A stretch of 64,000 nt of DNA from Achromobacter mucicolens. Its GTDB lineage: Bacteria; Pseudomonadota; Gammaproteobacteria; Burkholderiales; Burkholderiaceae_B. Position numbers and translations under genes: made by a program. The notes beneath the pieces were generated by a model. It searched no databases. It was given only the letters and a program-made list of their open reading frames with translations, and was not told where the DNA came from. Location of the stretch: contig NZ_CADIJP010000009.1 of NCBI RefSeq assembly GCF_902859725.1, positions 186,001 through 250,000 of the forward strand, given 5' to 3'. Shown here in pieces: positions 1-9,613 of this stretch; position 1 is the first letter of the stretch; each line of letters starts with the position of its first letter.

Positions 1-57
1 CTGCTGCACGCGCTGTGCGACGGCATCGACGCTCTTCTGCTTGGAGACACCGAATGA
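1..57 (+). CDS. C-terminal end of a DiaA/GmhA-type SIS-domain protein (partial)
   Basis: The first 18 codons and the TGA stop read LLHALCDGIDALLLGDTE, which resembles the C-terminal helix of the DiaA/phosphoheptose isomerase family (sugar-isomerase fold). The stop overlaps the ATG of the next gene by four bases (ATGA, 54-57), so the two genes are translationally coupled. In Enterobacteria diaA is followed directly by dolP (yraP), and the same order is seen here. Only the tail is in the window, so the call rests on this short stretch and on synteny. DiaA and GmhA cannot be told apart from it. Confidence 0.6.
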   Translation: MLHALCDGIDALLLGDTE

Positions 58-800
58 TTCTTGACGTCAGACCCGCAGTCCGCCCGCTGATGCTTGCCGC
101 CGCGCTGTCCACCGCGGCGCTTTCGCTGACGGCCTGCGCGCCTTTGATCGTGGGCGGCGCCGCCGCCACCACGGCGGTGGTCGTCACCGACCGCCGCACG
201 TCCGGCGTCCAGCTCGAAGACCAGAACATGGCGTTCAAGGCGCAGAACCTGATCTCCCAGAAGCTGGGCGATACCGCACGCGTCAATGCCATGGCCTACG
301 GCGGCCACCTTCTGCTGACGGGCGATGTGCCCTCCGAAGAAGCCAAGAACCAGGCCACCACCATTGCCCAGGGCGTGGAAAACGTAAAGCAGGTCATCAA
401 CCAGCTGAACGTCGGACCCATCGCCTCGTTTGGCCAGCGCTCCAACGACACCTGGCTGACCTCCAAGGTCAAGACCGCCCTGCTCAATACCAAGTACGTA
501 CCCTCGGGCACCATCGCCGTCACGACCGACCGCGGCGTCGTCTACCTGATGGGCAAGGTCACGCAAGCCGAAGGCGACTATGCCGCCAACGCCACCGCCG
601 ACGTCGGCGGCGTGACCAAGGTGGTCAAGCTCTTTGAAACCATCAGCCGCGAAGAGGCGATCCGCCTGTCGGGAAGCGGCTCCAAACCCGCCACCACCGA
701 AAGCAAGGCGCCCATCGAAAGCGGCACCGGTCCGGCCACTGACAACGCGGCGGGCACCGGCGGCACGAGCAGCGGCGTCGAGGCAATGCCCATCAAATGA
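54..800 (+). CDS. dolP: BON-domain outer-membrane lipoprotein, DolP/YraP-like
   Basis: Predicted lipoprotein of 248 residues. A signal peptide ends in the lipobox LTAC with the lipidated cysteine at residue 28. Two BON domains follow, at about residues 62-121 and 137-200, each with the hydrophobic-G-x-V strand signature (LLLTGDV, VYLMGKV). The last 45 residues are rich in Gly, Ser, Thr and Ala and probably disordered. DolP-family proteins help maintain outer-membrane integrity in the periplasm. The start at 54 is preferred over one at 15 because it gives a proper lipoprotein signal and the ATGA coupling with the upstream gene. The tail makes it longer than E. coli DolP (191 aa). Confidence 0.85.
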   Translation: MILDVRPAVRPLMLAAALSTAALSLTACAPLIVGGAAATTAVVVTDRRTSGVQLEDQNMAFKAQNLISQKLGDTARVNAMAYGGHLLLTGDVPSEEAKNQATTIAQGVENVKQVINQLNVGPIASFGQRSNDTWLTSKVKTALLNTKYVPSGTIAVTTDRGVVYLMGKVTQAEGDYAANATADVGGVTKVVKLFETISREEAIRLSGSGSKPATTESKAPIESGTGPATDNAAGTGGTSSGVEAMPIK

Positions 801-1291
801 AAAAAGCCATCGTAGCCCTCGCAGTCCTGGTCGCGGTCGGCATTGGCGCGTGGTTCGCCATGCGCCCGGCCCAGACCGCCCCCGACGTTACCTTCACCAC
901 GCTGGAAGGCAAGACGTTCTCGATGCAGGACCTGCGCGGCAAGGTCGTGCTGGTCAAATTCTGGGCGACCAGCTGCGTCACGTGCGTCAAGCAAATGCCC
1001 GACACGATCTCCGCCTACAACGAGTATGCGGACAAGGGGTATGAGGCCATTGCGGTCGCCATGAACTACGACCCGCCCAACTTCGTGCTGAACTTCGCCG
1101 AGACCCGCAAGCTGCCGTTTCCCGTTGCGCTGGACACCAAGGGCGACATCGCCCGCGCCTTCGGCGACATCCGCCTGACGCCCACGGCGTTCCTCATCGA
1201 CAAAGAGGGCCGCATCATCAAGCGTTATCTGGGCGAATACGACAAGGCCGAATTCCACGCCACCGTGGAAAAGGCGCTGGCCGCCGGCTGA
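797..1291 (+). CDS. TlpA/ResA-like membrane-anchored thioredoxin-fold protein
   Basis: A protein of 164 residues with one N-terminal hydrophobic segment (residues 4-21) that anchors or exports it to the periplasm. A thioredoxin fold of the AhpC/TSA-redoxin type follows. The active site is WATSCVTC with cysteines 60 and 63, and the usual cis-proline loop is the TPTAF near residue 134. A thiol-disulfide exchange role in the envelope (TlpA/ResA type) follows from the family; the substrate is unknown. The start codon overlaps the dolP stop (ATGA, 797-800), so it belongs to the same operon. A bidirectional terminator lies just downstream. Confidence 0.85.
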   Translation: MKKAIVALAVLVAVGIGAWFAMRPAQTAPDVTFTTLEGKTFSMQDLRGKVVLVKFWATSCVTCVKQMPDTISAYNEYADKGYEAIAVAMNYDPPNFVLNFAETRKLPFPVALDTKGDIARAFGDIRLTPTAFLIDKEGRIIKRYLGEYDKAEFHATVEKALAAG

Positions 1292-1317
1292 TCCGCCCAC
1301 GCAAGCAGCCCCAAAAC

Positions 1318-1351
1318 AAAACGCCGCCCGCAAAATAACGGGCGGCGTTTT
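1318..1351. terminator. Bidirectional rho-independent terminator
   Basis: A perfect 13-bp stem (AAAACGCCGCCCG / CGGGCGGCGTTTT) with an 8-nt AT-rich loop. It has A-tract and T-tract ends on both sides, so it can stop transcription from the dolP operon and from the convergent metQ gene. Confidence 0.9.
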
Positions 1352-1409
1352 GCTTGGGGCATGCCGATGGGCGGGAGCGGGCGGCTCGCGGCCACCCGCG
1401 CGCCGTGCA

Positions 1410-2198
1410 TCAGAAGGCGGGAACCACCGCGCCCTTGTACTTTTCCTGGATGAAGGTCTTGACCTCCGGCGAGTGCAGCGCGTCGACCAGCTTCTTGATT
1501 CCCGGGGCGTCCTTGTTGTCGCTGCGGGTGACCAGCACGTTGGCGTAGGGAGAATCGGCGCCTTCGATGAACAGGGCGTCCTTGGTCGGCACGAGGCCGG
1601 CTTCCAGCGCGTAGTTGGTGTTGATCAGCGCCAGGTCCACGTCGTCCAGCGCACGCGGCAGCATGGCCGCTTCCAGTTCGCGGAACTTCAGCTTCTTGGG
1701 GTTTTCGACAACATCCGCGGCCGTGGCCAGGATGTTGGCCGGATCCTTGAGCTTGATGACGCCCTGCTTTTGCAGCAGCACCAGTGCGCGGCCGCCATTG
1801 GACGGATCATTGGGGATGGCGACCGTGGCGCCGTCCTTCAGGTCCGACAGGCTCTTGATCTTCTTGGAGTAGCCGCCGAAGGGCTCGACATGGACCAGCG
1901 CCACCGGCACGAGTGTCGCCTTGCGGTCCTTGTTGAAGCTATCCAGGTACGGCTTGTGCTGGAAGAAGTTGGCGTCCAGCTGCTTGTCCGCCAGTTGCAG
2001 GTTGGGCTGCACGTAGTCGCTGAACACCTTGATGTCGAGCTCCACGCCTTCCTTGGCCAGCTTGGGCTTGACCACTTCAAGGATCTCGGCGTGCGGAACC
2101 TGCGTGGCGCCAACGACCACCTTTTCTGCATGGGCTGCATTGGCGGCAACCAGCAGGACCGACGCTGCCAGGGCGGAACGGACGAAGTTCAAACGCAT
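1410..2198 (-). CDS. metQ: MetQ/NlpA-family methionine-binding protein
   Basis: Periplasmic solute-binding protein of 262 residues in the NlpA/MetQ family. It starts with a cleavable signal peptide ending AAHA (cleavage at about residue 24), followed by the family start EKVVVGATQVPHAEIL. Other typical stretches are NFFQHKPYLD and IPNDPSNGGRAL. The family delivers D- or L-methionine to the MetNI ABC transporter. Two things are unusual: there is no lipobox cysteine although most MetQ proteins are lipoproteins, and no metN or metI gene is adjacent, so it is an orphan binding protein. It may serve a MetNI encoded elsewhere. A methionine derivative or related substrate is possible. Confidence 0.88.
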   Translation of the reverse strand: MRLNFVRSALAASVLLVAANAAHAEKVVVGATQVPHAEILEVVKPKLAKEGVELDIKVFSDYVQPNLQLADKQLDANFFQHKPYLDSFNKDRKATLVPVALVHVEPFGGYSKKIKSLSDLKDGATVAIPNDPSNGGRALVLLQKQGVIKLKDPANILATAADVVENPKKLKFRELEAAMLPRALDDVDLALINTNYALEAGLVPTKDALFIEGADSPYANVLVTRSDNKDAPGIKKLVDALHSPEVKTFIQEKYKGAVVPAF

Positions 2199-2440
2199 GT
2201 CTTGCCTCTTTTATGGATGAAAAACGGGGATAGATGTCCCCGCAGGTTCGGGCGAGCCCCCTTTTGCGGGGCCAGCCGTTGTGAAAACGCCCCCAATTTA
2301 CCTGAATGCCGGTTATTTGTCGGGCATAAGGACATGGCTTTCCAGCATAAGAAACCTGAGGGGACTACAATCCGTCGTATGCTTGCGCTAGCCGCGTTCC
2401 AACCGCGTTCTTGTGCAGGCATTTTTTTAACGCCCGCTAA

Positions 2441-3376
<936 letters not shown>

Positions 3377-3416
3377 TGCAGCCCGATTCCGCAGCACTGC
3401 GCGCCGTGAGCCTCTC

Positions 3417-4166
3417 ATGATGCAAGCGCGTCGCCAGCTGCTGCGGCCCGCGGTCCGCATGCGCCGGTCGCGCGGGATCGCCACGGGCGCGCCCGAGCGC
3501 CTGTGGCTCTTCGACCTGGACAACACGCTCCACGACACCTCGCACGCCATCTTCTCCAAGATCGATCACGGCATGACGATGGCGGTGGCCGAGGCGCTCA
3601 ATGTGGACGTGGATGCCGCCAACCTGGTGCGGTCGCAGTACTGGAAACGCTACGGCGCCACCATGATCGGCATGGTGCGGCACCACGGCGTCAATGCGCA
3701 TGAATTCCTGCATCGCAGCCATGACTTCGACGTCGCGCCGCTGATGCGGTCGGAGAAGGCGCTTGCCGACAAGCTGCGCCGCCTGCCCGGCCGCAAGGTG
3801 CTGCTTACCAACGCGCCGCTGCACTATGCGCGGTCCGTCCTGTCGCACCTGGGAATCCTGCGCCAGTTCGACAGCCTGTGGGCCATCGAGCACATGCGGC
3901 TGCATGGCCAATACCGCCCCAAGCCTTCCGCGGCGCTGCTGCGTTACGTGCTGGCGCGCGAAGGCGTTCCCGCCCACCGCGCCGTGCTCGTGGAAGACAC
4001 GCTCGCCAACCTGCGGGGCGCCCGCGTGGCGGGCTTAAAGACGGTCCACGTCTACCACCCCGGCACGCCCTTCGGCCGCGGACGCTCGCACCGCCCGGCC
4101 TACGTCGACTTGCGGGTAAACTGCGTCAGTGATTTGTTGTTACGCCGACGCCCCCTGCGGGCCTGA
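3417..4166 (+). CDS. HAD-family pyrimidine 5'-nucleotidase-like phosphatase
   Basis: A HAD-superfamily hydrolase of 249 residues. Motif I is DLDNTL with the nucleophile Asp33 and acid/base Asp35. Motif II is LLTNAP near residue 124, the lysine of motif III lies in RPKPSAALL, and motif IV is VEDTLANL. The long helical cap after motif I is that of the Sdt1/pyrimidine 5'-nucleotidase group, so hydrolysis of UMP/CMP-type nucleotides is the likely activity. Two adjacent ATG codons (3417 and 3420) could both serve as start. It lies between argB and slmA on the same strand. The substrate is inferred from the family only. Confidence 0.82.
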   Translation: MMQARRQLLRPAVRMRRSRGIATGAPERLWLFDLDNTLHDTSHAIFSKIDHGMTMAVAEALNVDVDAANLVRSQYWKRYGATMIGMVRHHGVNAHEFLHRSHDFDVAPLMRSEKALADKLRRLPGRKVLLTNAPLHYARSVLSHLGILRQFDSLWAIEHMRLHGQYRPKPSAALLRYVLAREGVPAHRAVLVEDTLANLRGARVAGLKTVHVYHPGTPFGRGRSHRPAYVDLRVNCVSDLLLRRRPLRA

Positions 4167-4219
4167 CGGCGCGCTCCACTCCCCCTCCACCCGTCATCCT
4201 GCGCGAAGCAGTCCCTTCC

Positions 4220-4795
4220 ATGGCGAGCAAACCCGGCGAGCGCAAGACCCAGATTCTGCAGACTCTGGCCGAAATGCTGGAGCAGCCGCACGCGTCCCGC
4301 ATCACCACGGCCGCGCTGGCCGCGCGCCTTGAGGTTTCCGAAGCCGCCCTCTACCGGCACTTCGCCAGCAAGGCGCAAATGTTCGAGGGGCTGATCGAAT
4401 TCATCGAAACCAGCATCTTCACGCTGGTGAACCAGATCGCCACCGCCGAGCCCTACGGTGTGCCCCAGGCGCACAAGACGGTCGCCATGCTGCTGACCTT
4501 CTCGGAACGCAACAAGGGCATGACGCGAGTGCTGACCGGCGACGCGTTGGTCACCGAAGACAACCGGCTGCAGGAACGCATCAACCACATCAACGATCGC
4601 ATCGAGGCGTCGCTAAAACAGTCGCTGCGCATCGCGATCACCGACGGCGGCCTGCCGCAGGAAGCCAATGTCGCCGCGCACGCCAGCCTGCTGACGCATC
4701 TGGTACTGGGCCGCTGGCTGCGCTACGCCCAAAGCGGATGGCGCGTCACGCCCACGCTGCACCTGGACGAACAACTGCGCCTTGCCTTGGGCTGA
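4220..4795 (+). CDS. slmA: Nucleoid occlusion factor SlmA (TetR family)
   Basis: A TetR-type DNA-binding protein of 191 residues. The helix-turn-helix covers about residues 29-53 (ITTAALAARL...SEAALYRHFASK). The rest matches the SlmA pattern: the FIETSIFTLVNQI helix, the LTGDALVTEDNRL segment and the C-terminal YAQSGWRVTP stretch. SlmA binds sites spread over the chromosome and blocks FtsZ ring assembly over the nucleoid. It has the size usual for the family and is the last gene of the argB-HAD-slmA run. Confidence 0.92.
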   Translation: MASKPGERKTQILQTLAEMLEQPHASRITTAALAARLEVSEAALYRHFASKAQMFEGLIEFIETSIFTLVNQIATAEPYGVPQAHKTVAMLLTFSERNKGMTRVLTGDALVTEDNRLQERINHINDRIEASLKQSLRIAITDGGLPQEANVAAHASLLTHLVLGRWLRYAQSGWRVTPTLHLDEQLRLALG

Positions 4796-5098
4796 GCCGC
4801 CTGCATTAGCGTCATTTCACGGAACAATGCGCGCGGCCCTTGCGGGGTAAAACGCATTCATCGTGACCCGATTGGTTCGTGTAAATGCAACACTCACTTG
4901 CTTGCCCCACGCAGGGGGCGACGAGCATAATGCCCGGGACAAGTTTTCCACAAGCGCTGTTCTCCGCTTGCTTGATGTTCATCAATACGGGTTTTCCTCA
5001 ATGCCGTCACGATCATCCTGTAGCGTCGACACACCGATTTGATTGACCCCGTGCTCGCGGGCGGTGTTTCGTCAGTTTGACCTCAACCGGAGAAGGAT
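4796..5098 (+). promoter_or_regulatory. Intergenic region upstream of the SLC13 transporter
   Basis: About 300 bp without an ORF I can support. An AT-richer stretch and a ribosome-binding site (GGAGAAGG, ending four bases before the ATG at 5099) are visible. I could not fix a promoter. No hairpin followed by a T-tract is evident after slmA. Confidence 0.4.
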
Positions 5099-6592
5099 AT
5101 GGCCGCGGAAACCGCAGTCCCCGCCTCGCAAGCCCCCAAAAAAGCCAAAATACCAATCGGGCTCATCGCCGGCATCCTCGTGATGATCGGCGTTTTAATG
5201 ATGCCCCTGCCCGCGGACCTGCCCGTTGCAGGACACCGCATGCTGGCTATCCTGGCGTTTGCCGTGGTCGTCTGGATCACTGAAGCCGTCTCCTACGAAG
5301 CCAGCGCCATCATGATCACGACGCTGATGGCCTTCCTGCTGGGCACCGCCCCCACCATCAAGGATCCCAACGTTCTGTACGGCACGTCGGCCGCCATCAG
5401 CATGGCGCTCACCGGCTTCGCAAACTCGGCGCTGGCGCTGGTCACCGGCGCCTTGTTCATTGCCGCCGCCATGACCTTCACGGGACTGGACCGCCGCATC
5501 GCGCTGGTCACGTTGTCCAAGGTGGGCACCAGCACGCGCCGCATCCTCATCGGATGTATCGCCGTGACGATCGTGCTGAGCCTTGTCGTGCCCAGCGCCA
5601 CCGCGCGCAGCGCCGCCGTGGTTCCCATCATGATGGGCGTGATCGCGGCCTTCGGCGTGGACAAGCGCTCGAACATCGCCGCCGGCATCATGATCATCGT
5701 GGCCCAGGCCACCAGCATCTGGAACGTCGGCATCCAGACTGCCGCAGCGCAAAACCTGCTGACGGTCGGCTTCATGGAAAAGATGCTGGGCGAACGCGTG
5801 GCCTGGTCGGACTGGCTGATTGCCGGCGCCCCCTGGTCGCTCATCATGTCCGCCGTGCTGATCGTCATCGTGCTCAAGCTGCTGCCGCCTGAAAGCAACA
5901 GCATTGCCGGCGGCAAGGAAGCCGTCGAAAAGTCGCTGCTCGACCTCGGTCCCATGACCGGCGCGCAAAAGCGCCTGATGGCTGTGTCCATCATGTTGCT
6001 GCTGTTCTGGTCGACCGAAGGCAAGCTGCACAAGTTCGACACCACCTCGACCACCTACTTCGGCCTCGTGCTGCTGATGTTGCCGCGCTTTGGCGTGATG
6101 ACATGGAAAGACGTGCAATCACGCATCCCATGGGGCACGGTGATCGTGTTCGGCGTCGGCATCAGCCTGGGCACCGCGCTTCTCACGACGCAGGCCGGCC
6201 AATGGCTGGGCAACCAGGTGGTGCAACACACCGGCCTGGATCACCTTGGCCCGCTCGCCATCTTCGCCATCCTGGCCGCCTTCCTGATCGTGATCCACCT
6301 GGGCTTTGCCAGCGCCACTGCGCTGACCTCGGCCATGCTGCCCATCCTGATCTCGGTGCTGGCAACGCTGCCGGGCGAATTCAGCCGCCTGGGCATGACG
6401 ATGCTGCTGGGCTTCGTGGTCAGCTACGGCTTCATCCTGCCCATCAACGCGCCGCAAAACATGGTGTGCCTGGGCACCGAGACTTTCAACGCCAAGCAGT
6501 TCGCCAAGGTCGGTATCATCGTGACCATCGTCGGCTACCTGCTGATGCTGCTGATGGGCATGACGTACTGGCGCTGGCTGGGCTGGCTGTAA
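5099..6592 (+). CDS. SLC13/DASS-family anion transporter
   Basis: An integral inner-membrane protein of 497 residues with about 12 hydrophobic segments in two inverted halves, typical of divalent anion:Na+ symporters and related CitT-type carriers. The first half has the family motif around NSALALVTGALFIAAAM and PSATARSAAVVPIM. The second half has the equivalent SATALTSAMLPI stretch. Such proteins move dicarboxylates (malate, succinate, tartrate), citrate, sulfate or sulfonates; the substrate cannot be told from sequence. The next gene, a malate/sulfolactate-type dehydrogenase, starts nine bases after the stop, so the pair probably imports and oxidises a 2-hydroxy acid. Confidence 0.86.
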   Translation: MAAETAVPASQAPKKAKIPIGLIAGILVMIGVLMMPLPADLPVAGHRMLAILAFAVVVWITEAVSYEASAIMITTLMAFLLGTAPTIKDPNVLYGTSAAISMALTGFANSALALVTGALFIAAAMTFTGLDRRIALVTLSKVGTSTRRILIGCIAVTIVLSLVVPSATARSAAVVPIMMGVIAAFGVDKRSNIAAGIMIIVAQATSIWNVGIQTAAAQNLLTVGFMEKMLGERVAWSDWLIAGAPWSLIMSAVLIVIVLKLLPPESNSIAGGKEAVEKSLLDLGPMTGAQKRLMAVSIMLLLFWSTEGKLHKFDTTSTTYFGLVLLMLPRFGVMTWKDVQSRIPWGTVIVFGVGISLGTALLTTQAGQWLGNQVVQHTGLDHLGPLAIFAILAAFLIVIHLGFASATALTSAMLPILISVLATLPGEFSRLGMTMLLGFVVSYGFILPINAPQNMVCLGTETFNAKQFAKVGIIVTIVGYLLMLLMGMTYWRWLGWL

Positions 6593-6601
6593 GGAATCTT
6601 C

Positions 6602-7651
6602 ATGAAGATCACGATTGCCCAAGCCAACGAATACGGCCGCCGGGTGCTGATGGCGCAAGGCGTGCCCGAAGACATCGCCCGCGACGTGGCCGAACACCTG
6701 GTGGAATCCGACCGTGTCGGCTACACCAGCCACGGCCTGTCCATCCTGACCAACTACCGCCGCGTGTTGTCCGAGGGCCTGGCCCAACCCGACGGCCGCC
6801 CCGAACTTCTCAACGACCGCGGCGCCATGCTGGCCTACGACGGCCACCACGGACTGGGTCAGTACGTGGGCAAGGTCGTCATCGAAAAGGCGATCGAGCG
6901 CACACAGGAACACGGTCAATGCATCCTGACCCTGCGCCACAGCCATCACCTGGGCCGCATGGGCCATTTCGGCGAAATGGTGGCGGCCAAGGGCCTGATC
7001 CTGCTGGCCTTCACCAACGTGATCAACCGCTCGCCCACCGTCGCCCCGTTCGGCGGCGCGCAGGCGTGCCTGACCACGAACCCGCTGTGCTTTGCCGGCC
7101 CCCTGCCCGGCGGCCGGCCGCCGTTCATCGTGGACATGGCCACCAGCTCGATCGCGGTGAACAAGGCGCGCGTGCTGGCGGCGAAGGGCGAACAGGCGCC
7201 GCCGGGGTCGCTGATCGATGCCGACGGCAACCCAACGACGGACCCGGGCGCGCTCTTCACCGACCCGCCCGGCGCACTGCTGCCATTCGGCGGTCACAAG
7301 GGTTACGCGCTGGGACTGGTGGCCGAACTGCTTGCCGGCGTGCTGTCCGGCGGCGGCACCATCCAACCGGAACATCCGCGCATCGGCGTGGCGACGAACA
7401 ACATGTTCGCGCTGCTGCTGGATCCGCAGGTGGACTTCAATACGGATTGGCGGTCGATGGAAGTCGGCGCCTTCATCGACTACCTGCATGCGTGCAAACC
7501 GCAACCCGGAGTGGAAGCGGTGCAGTATCCGGGGGAGTACGAGGCTCGCAATCGGGCGGTCAATGCAGATTCGGTGGAGTTTGATAGCCGGATTTGGGAC
7601 GGGTTGACGAAGTTGGCCGTGGAGCTTGGGGTGCCTGAAGCGTTGCCGTGA
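6602..7651 (+). CDS. Ldh-family (type 2 malate/L-lactate) NAD(P)-dependent dehydrogenase
   Basis: Protein of 349 residues of the Ldh2/MDG family, which also includes (R)-sulfolactate, ureidoglycolate and 2,3-diketogulonate dehydrogenases. The family signatures are the SHGLSILTNY stretch with the catalytic-region His, the NAD-binding VDMATSSIAVNKAR segment, the DADGNPTTDP loop and FGGHKGYALGLVAELLAG. It is cytoplasmic. It is translated with the SLC13 carrier and is likely to oxidise or reduce the 2-hydroxy/2-oxo acid brought in by it. The gene ends at the edge of the composite repeat; the same position after a stop codon is seen for livF next to the other repeat copy. Confidence 0.88.
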   Translation: MKITIAQANEYGRRVLMAQGVPEDIARDVAEHLVESDRVGYTSHGLSILTNYRRVLSEGLAQPDGRPELLNDRGAMLAYDGHHGLGQYVGKVVIEKAIERTQEHGQCILTLRHSHHLGRMGHFGEMVAAKGLILLAFTNVINRSPTVAPFGGAQACLTTNPLCFAGPLPGGRPPFIVDMATSSIAVNKARVLAAKGEQAPPGSLIDADGNPTTDPGALFTDPPGALLPFGGHKGYALGLVAELLAGVLSGGGTIQPEHPRIGVATNNMFALLLDPQVDFNTDWRSMEVGAFIDYLHACKPQPGVEAVQYPGEYEARNRAVNADSVEFDSRIWDGLTKLAVELGVPEALP

Positions 7652-7709
7652 GGTTGGTTTTTGGGCTGCTGGCGGTGTTTAGGCTGGCATTGAGGCGGGT
7701 TCTTTAGAC

Positions 7710-7869
7710 GCCCGTCGCAGCGGGGGCTGGGGCGCGCGAGGCTACGATTGCGGTCCGGAGCCTTCGCTCCGGACTGCCCCGTGCTCAACCTCGTACGCCT
7801 TCGGCTCCCTTCGGTTTCCGTCGGGCGCATCTACACGCCCCGCGCACCCCAGCCCCCGCTACGACGTGC
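7710..7869. repeat. Left hairpin module of repeat copy A
   Basis: Two 33-bp arms (7710-7742 and 7837-7869) pair with 29 of 33 matches and enclose 94 bp. The enclosed core (7744-7831, 88 bp) carries a perfect inner hairpin at 7753-7774 (GTCCGGAGC / GCTCCGGAC with a CTTC loop). The arms read GGGCTGGGG where copy B has GGGCCGAGG, and both arms change together, so pairing is kept. Confidence 0.85.
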
Positions 7870-8054
7870 TCCAGTCGCTTCAGCTTTGCCGGCGGCGGGG
7901 CGAGTTGGGTTCTTTAGGTTCTTGCACACGGTGGGGGGAGAGAGAAAGATCTTGCGGTGCCCGCCCCCGGGCGGCCGCGCGGGCGGCCTTCGGGGGCTTA
8001 CGCGGCGTCTCGCGTCGTGACGATGACGCTTCGCGTGTGGCTGCGACGGCTCAA

Positions 8055-8118
8055 GGTGTCTGACACCCTGGTGAGATTCCCGTCATACCAAGTGCGTCTC
8101 CCTAGGGTGTCAGACACC
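8055..8118. repeat. Pair of 13-bp inverted palindromes, copy A
   Basis: GGTGTCTGACACC (8055-8067) and its exact complement GGTGTCAGACACC (8106-8118) are separated by 38 bp. Each is itself a 6-bp palindrome around one central base. Both arms are identical in copy B while the 38-bp spacer differs at about nine positions. Confidence 0.9.
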
Positions 8119-8226
8119 GGCAGCAGCAGACGCGCTGGGCAGGCCCAGGCAGAGCCGCCAGTAATCGTCACTTGAACCCCAGTGCCCGATGGGCGGCGCG
8201 AACGGGTCGGCAAGTTGTAGCTGACC

Positions 8227-8234
8227 GTCGCCGC
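8227..8234. repeat. Left target-site duplication of the IS256 element
   Basis: GTCGCCGC, repeated at 9614-9621 on the other side. Copy B of the host repeat has this octamer once, in the continuous string CCGTCGCCGCGCCGCCC, which proves the duplication. Confidence 0.9.
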
Positions 8235-9613
8235 GGGAGTGTCAGTATTTTTGTGTTTGAGGCGTTAGAAGTCTGATTGTTGGTTCTATCAGGCTTATTG
8301 ATGCTATCTCAGCGATACGGGTCAGTGAAGCGTTCTGCATAAATCACGGCGAACTGGTTCATAGCGGCCTTCCAGTCGTGCGTGGCGCTGCCCCAGGCTC
8401 CGGTGATGTTGCGCAAGACCAGCCACAGCAGCTTGGTGGCGGCCTCGTCGCTTGGGAAGTGGCCCCGCGTTTTCACCGCCCGTCGCAACTGCGCGTTGAT
8501 GCTCTCGATGGCATTGGTGGTGTAAATCACCTTGCGGATCGCCGGTGGGAACGTAAAGAACGGGATCACACGGTCCCAGGCCCGGCGCCATGCATCAGCG
8601 ATCGGCGCGTAGCGTTGGCCCCAAGGGCCTTGCTCGAACTGCACGAGCGCGGCCAGCGCTGCCTCCACGGTCGCCGCCGTGTAGATCGGCCTCAGCGCCG
8701 CAGCCACCGTCCGGCGCTCCTTCCAGCTGGCGTATTCCAGGCTGGAGCGGATCAGGTGCACGATGCAAGTCTGCAGCGTCGTGGCCGGGAACACCGCGTT
8801 CAGCGCCTGCTCCATGCCCTTTAGACCGTCAGTGACAGCGATCAGGATGTCCTGCGTGCCGCGGGTCTTGAGCTCGTTGAACACCTTCATCCAGAACTTG
8901 GCGCCCTCAGTCTGCTCGATCCACAGGCCCAGGATGTCGCGCGTGCCGTCTGGCAACACCGCCAGCGCCAAGTACACGGCCTTGTTGCGCACCACGCCGT
9001 CCTCGCGGATCTTGACCCGCAGCGCGTCGAAGAACACCACCGGATACATCGTCTCCAGAGGCCGCGTTTGCCAGGCCGTGACCTCGTCCATCACCGCGTC
9101 GGTCACCGAGCTGACGAACTCCGGCGAGGCTTCCGTGCCGTACTGCTCGAGCAGAAACCCTTGGATCTCGCGCACCGTCATGCCGCGGGCGTACATGGCG
9201 ATGATCTTGTCGTCGAACCCGGTAAAGCGGCGCTCGTGCTTGGGGATCAGGATCGGGGCGAAGCTGCCATCGCGGTCGCGTGGGATCTCCACCCGCAGCG
9301 GCCCGTCATCGGTCAGGACTGTCTTGCAACTTTTGCCGTTGCGTTGATTGGTGGCCTGCTCGGGGCGCTCGCCGCCCGCCGGATAGCCCAGGTGGTGGCC
9401 CAATTCTGCTCCCAGGGCCCGTTCGATCAGCGCCTTCTTGAACGCCATCGACAGGTCTTGCACCGCCTCGGCGGTCATAGGGCCTTTGACGAATTGATCA
9501 ACCAGCTCGGTGGGGATCGTCGGCAGTTCCCTCAGCGGTGTCTTTTTCTTGGTAGCCATACATGCTCCTTGAGCAACATGTTAGGCCCCAAACACAAAAT
9601 TTATGACACTCCC
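8235..9613 (-). mobile_element. Complete IS256-family insertion sequence, 1379 bp
   Basis: The ends are imperfect inverted repeats starting GGGAGTGTCA on both sides, with further matches such as TTTTGTGTTTG over about 34 bp. It carries one transposase gene on the minus strand and is flanked by the 8-bp direct repeat GTCGCCGC. Ends beginning GGG and an 8-bp duplication are usual in this family. The element sits inside repeat copy A; copy B is the empty site. An intact transposase, intact ends and an exact duplication suggest a fairly recent insertion. Confidence 0.95.
8309..9559 (-). CDS. IS256-family (mutator-type) DDE transposase
   Basis: Protein of 416 residues, full length for the family. 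The catalytic triad is visible: Asp178 in VVFFDALRVKI, Asp244 in IAVTDGLKG and Glu352 in TTNAIESINAQLRR. The C/H signature TCIVHLIR lies between the second Asp and the Glu. It cuts and joins the element's ends in the cytoplasm on DNA. No frameshift or stop interrupts it, so it should be functional. The N-terminal part (residues 70-130), with EIPRDRDG and the RFTGFDDKIIAMYARGM region, is typical of mutator-type transposases. Confidence 0.97.
   Translation of the reverse strand: MATKKKTPLRELPTIPTELVDQFVKGPMTAEAVQDLSMAFKKALIERALGAELGHHLGYPAGGERPEQATNQRNGKSCKTVLTDDGPLRVEIPRDRDGSFAPILIPKHERRFTGFDDKIIAMYARGMTVREIQGFLLEQYGTEASPEFVSSVTDAVMDEVTAWQTRPLETMYPVVFFDALRVKIREDGVVRNKAVYLALAVLPDGTRDILGLWIEQTEGAKFWMKVFNELKTRGTQDILIAVTDGLKGMEQALNAVFPATTLQTCIVHLIRSSLEYASWKERRTVAAALRPIYTAATVEAALAALVQFEQGPWGQRYAPIADAWRRAWDRVIPFFTFPPAIRKVIYTTNAIESINAQLRRAVKTRGHFPSDEAATKLLWLVLRNITGAWGSATHDWKAAMNQFAVIYAERFTDPYR

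Noticed and set aside
7748-8020. An ORF starting MRSGAFAPD..., with relatives at 32056-32370 (plus) and 9581-9940 (minus)
   Set aside because: The three share their N-termini only because they read the same 88-bp core of the repeat. They start at TTG or inside an IS end, cross perfect stem-loops, and have a composition typical of chance frames in GC-rich DNA. No ribosome-binding site is seen.
8055-8118. Reading the palindrome pair as a CRISPR repeat-spacer unit
   Set aside because: Only two inverted 13-mers, not direct repeats. There is one spacer and no cas genes.
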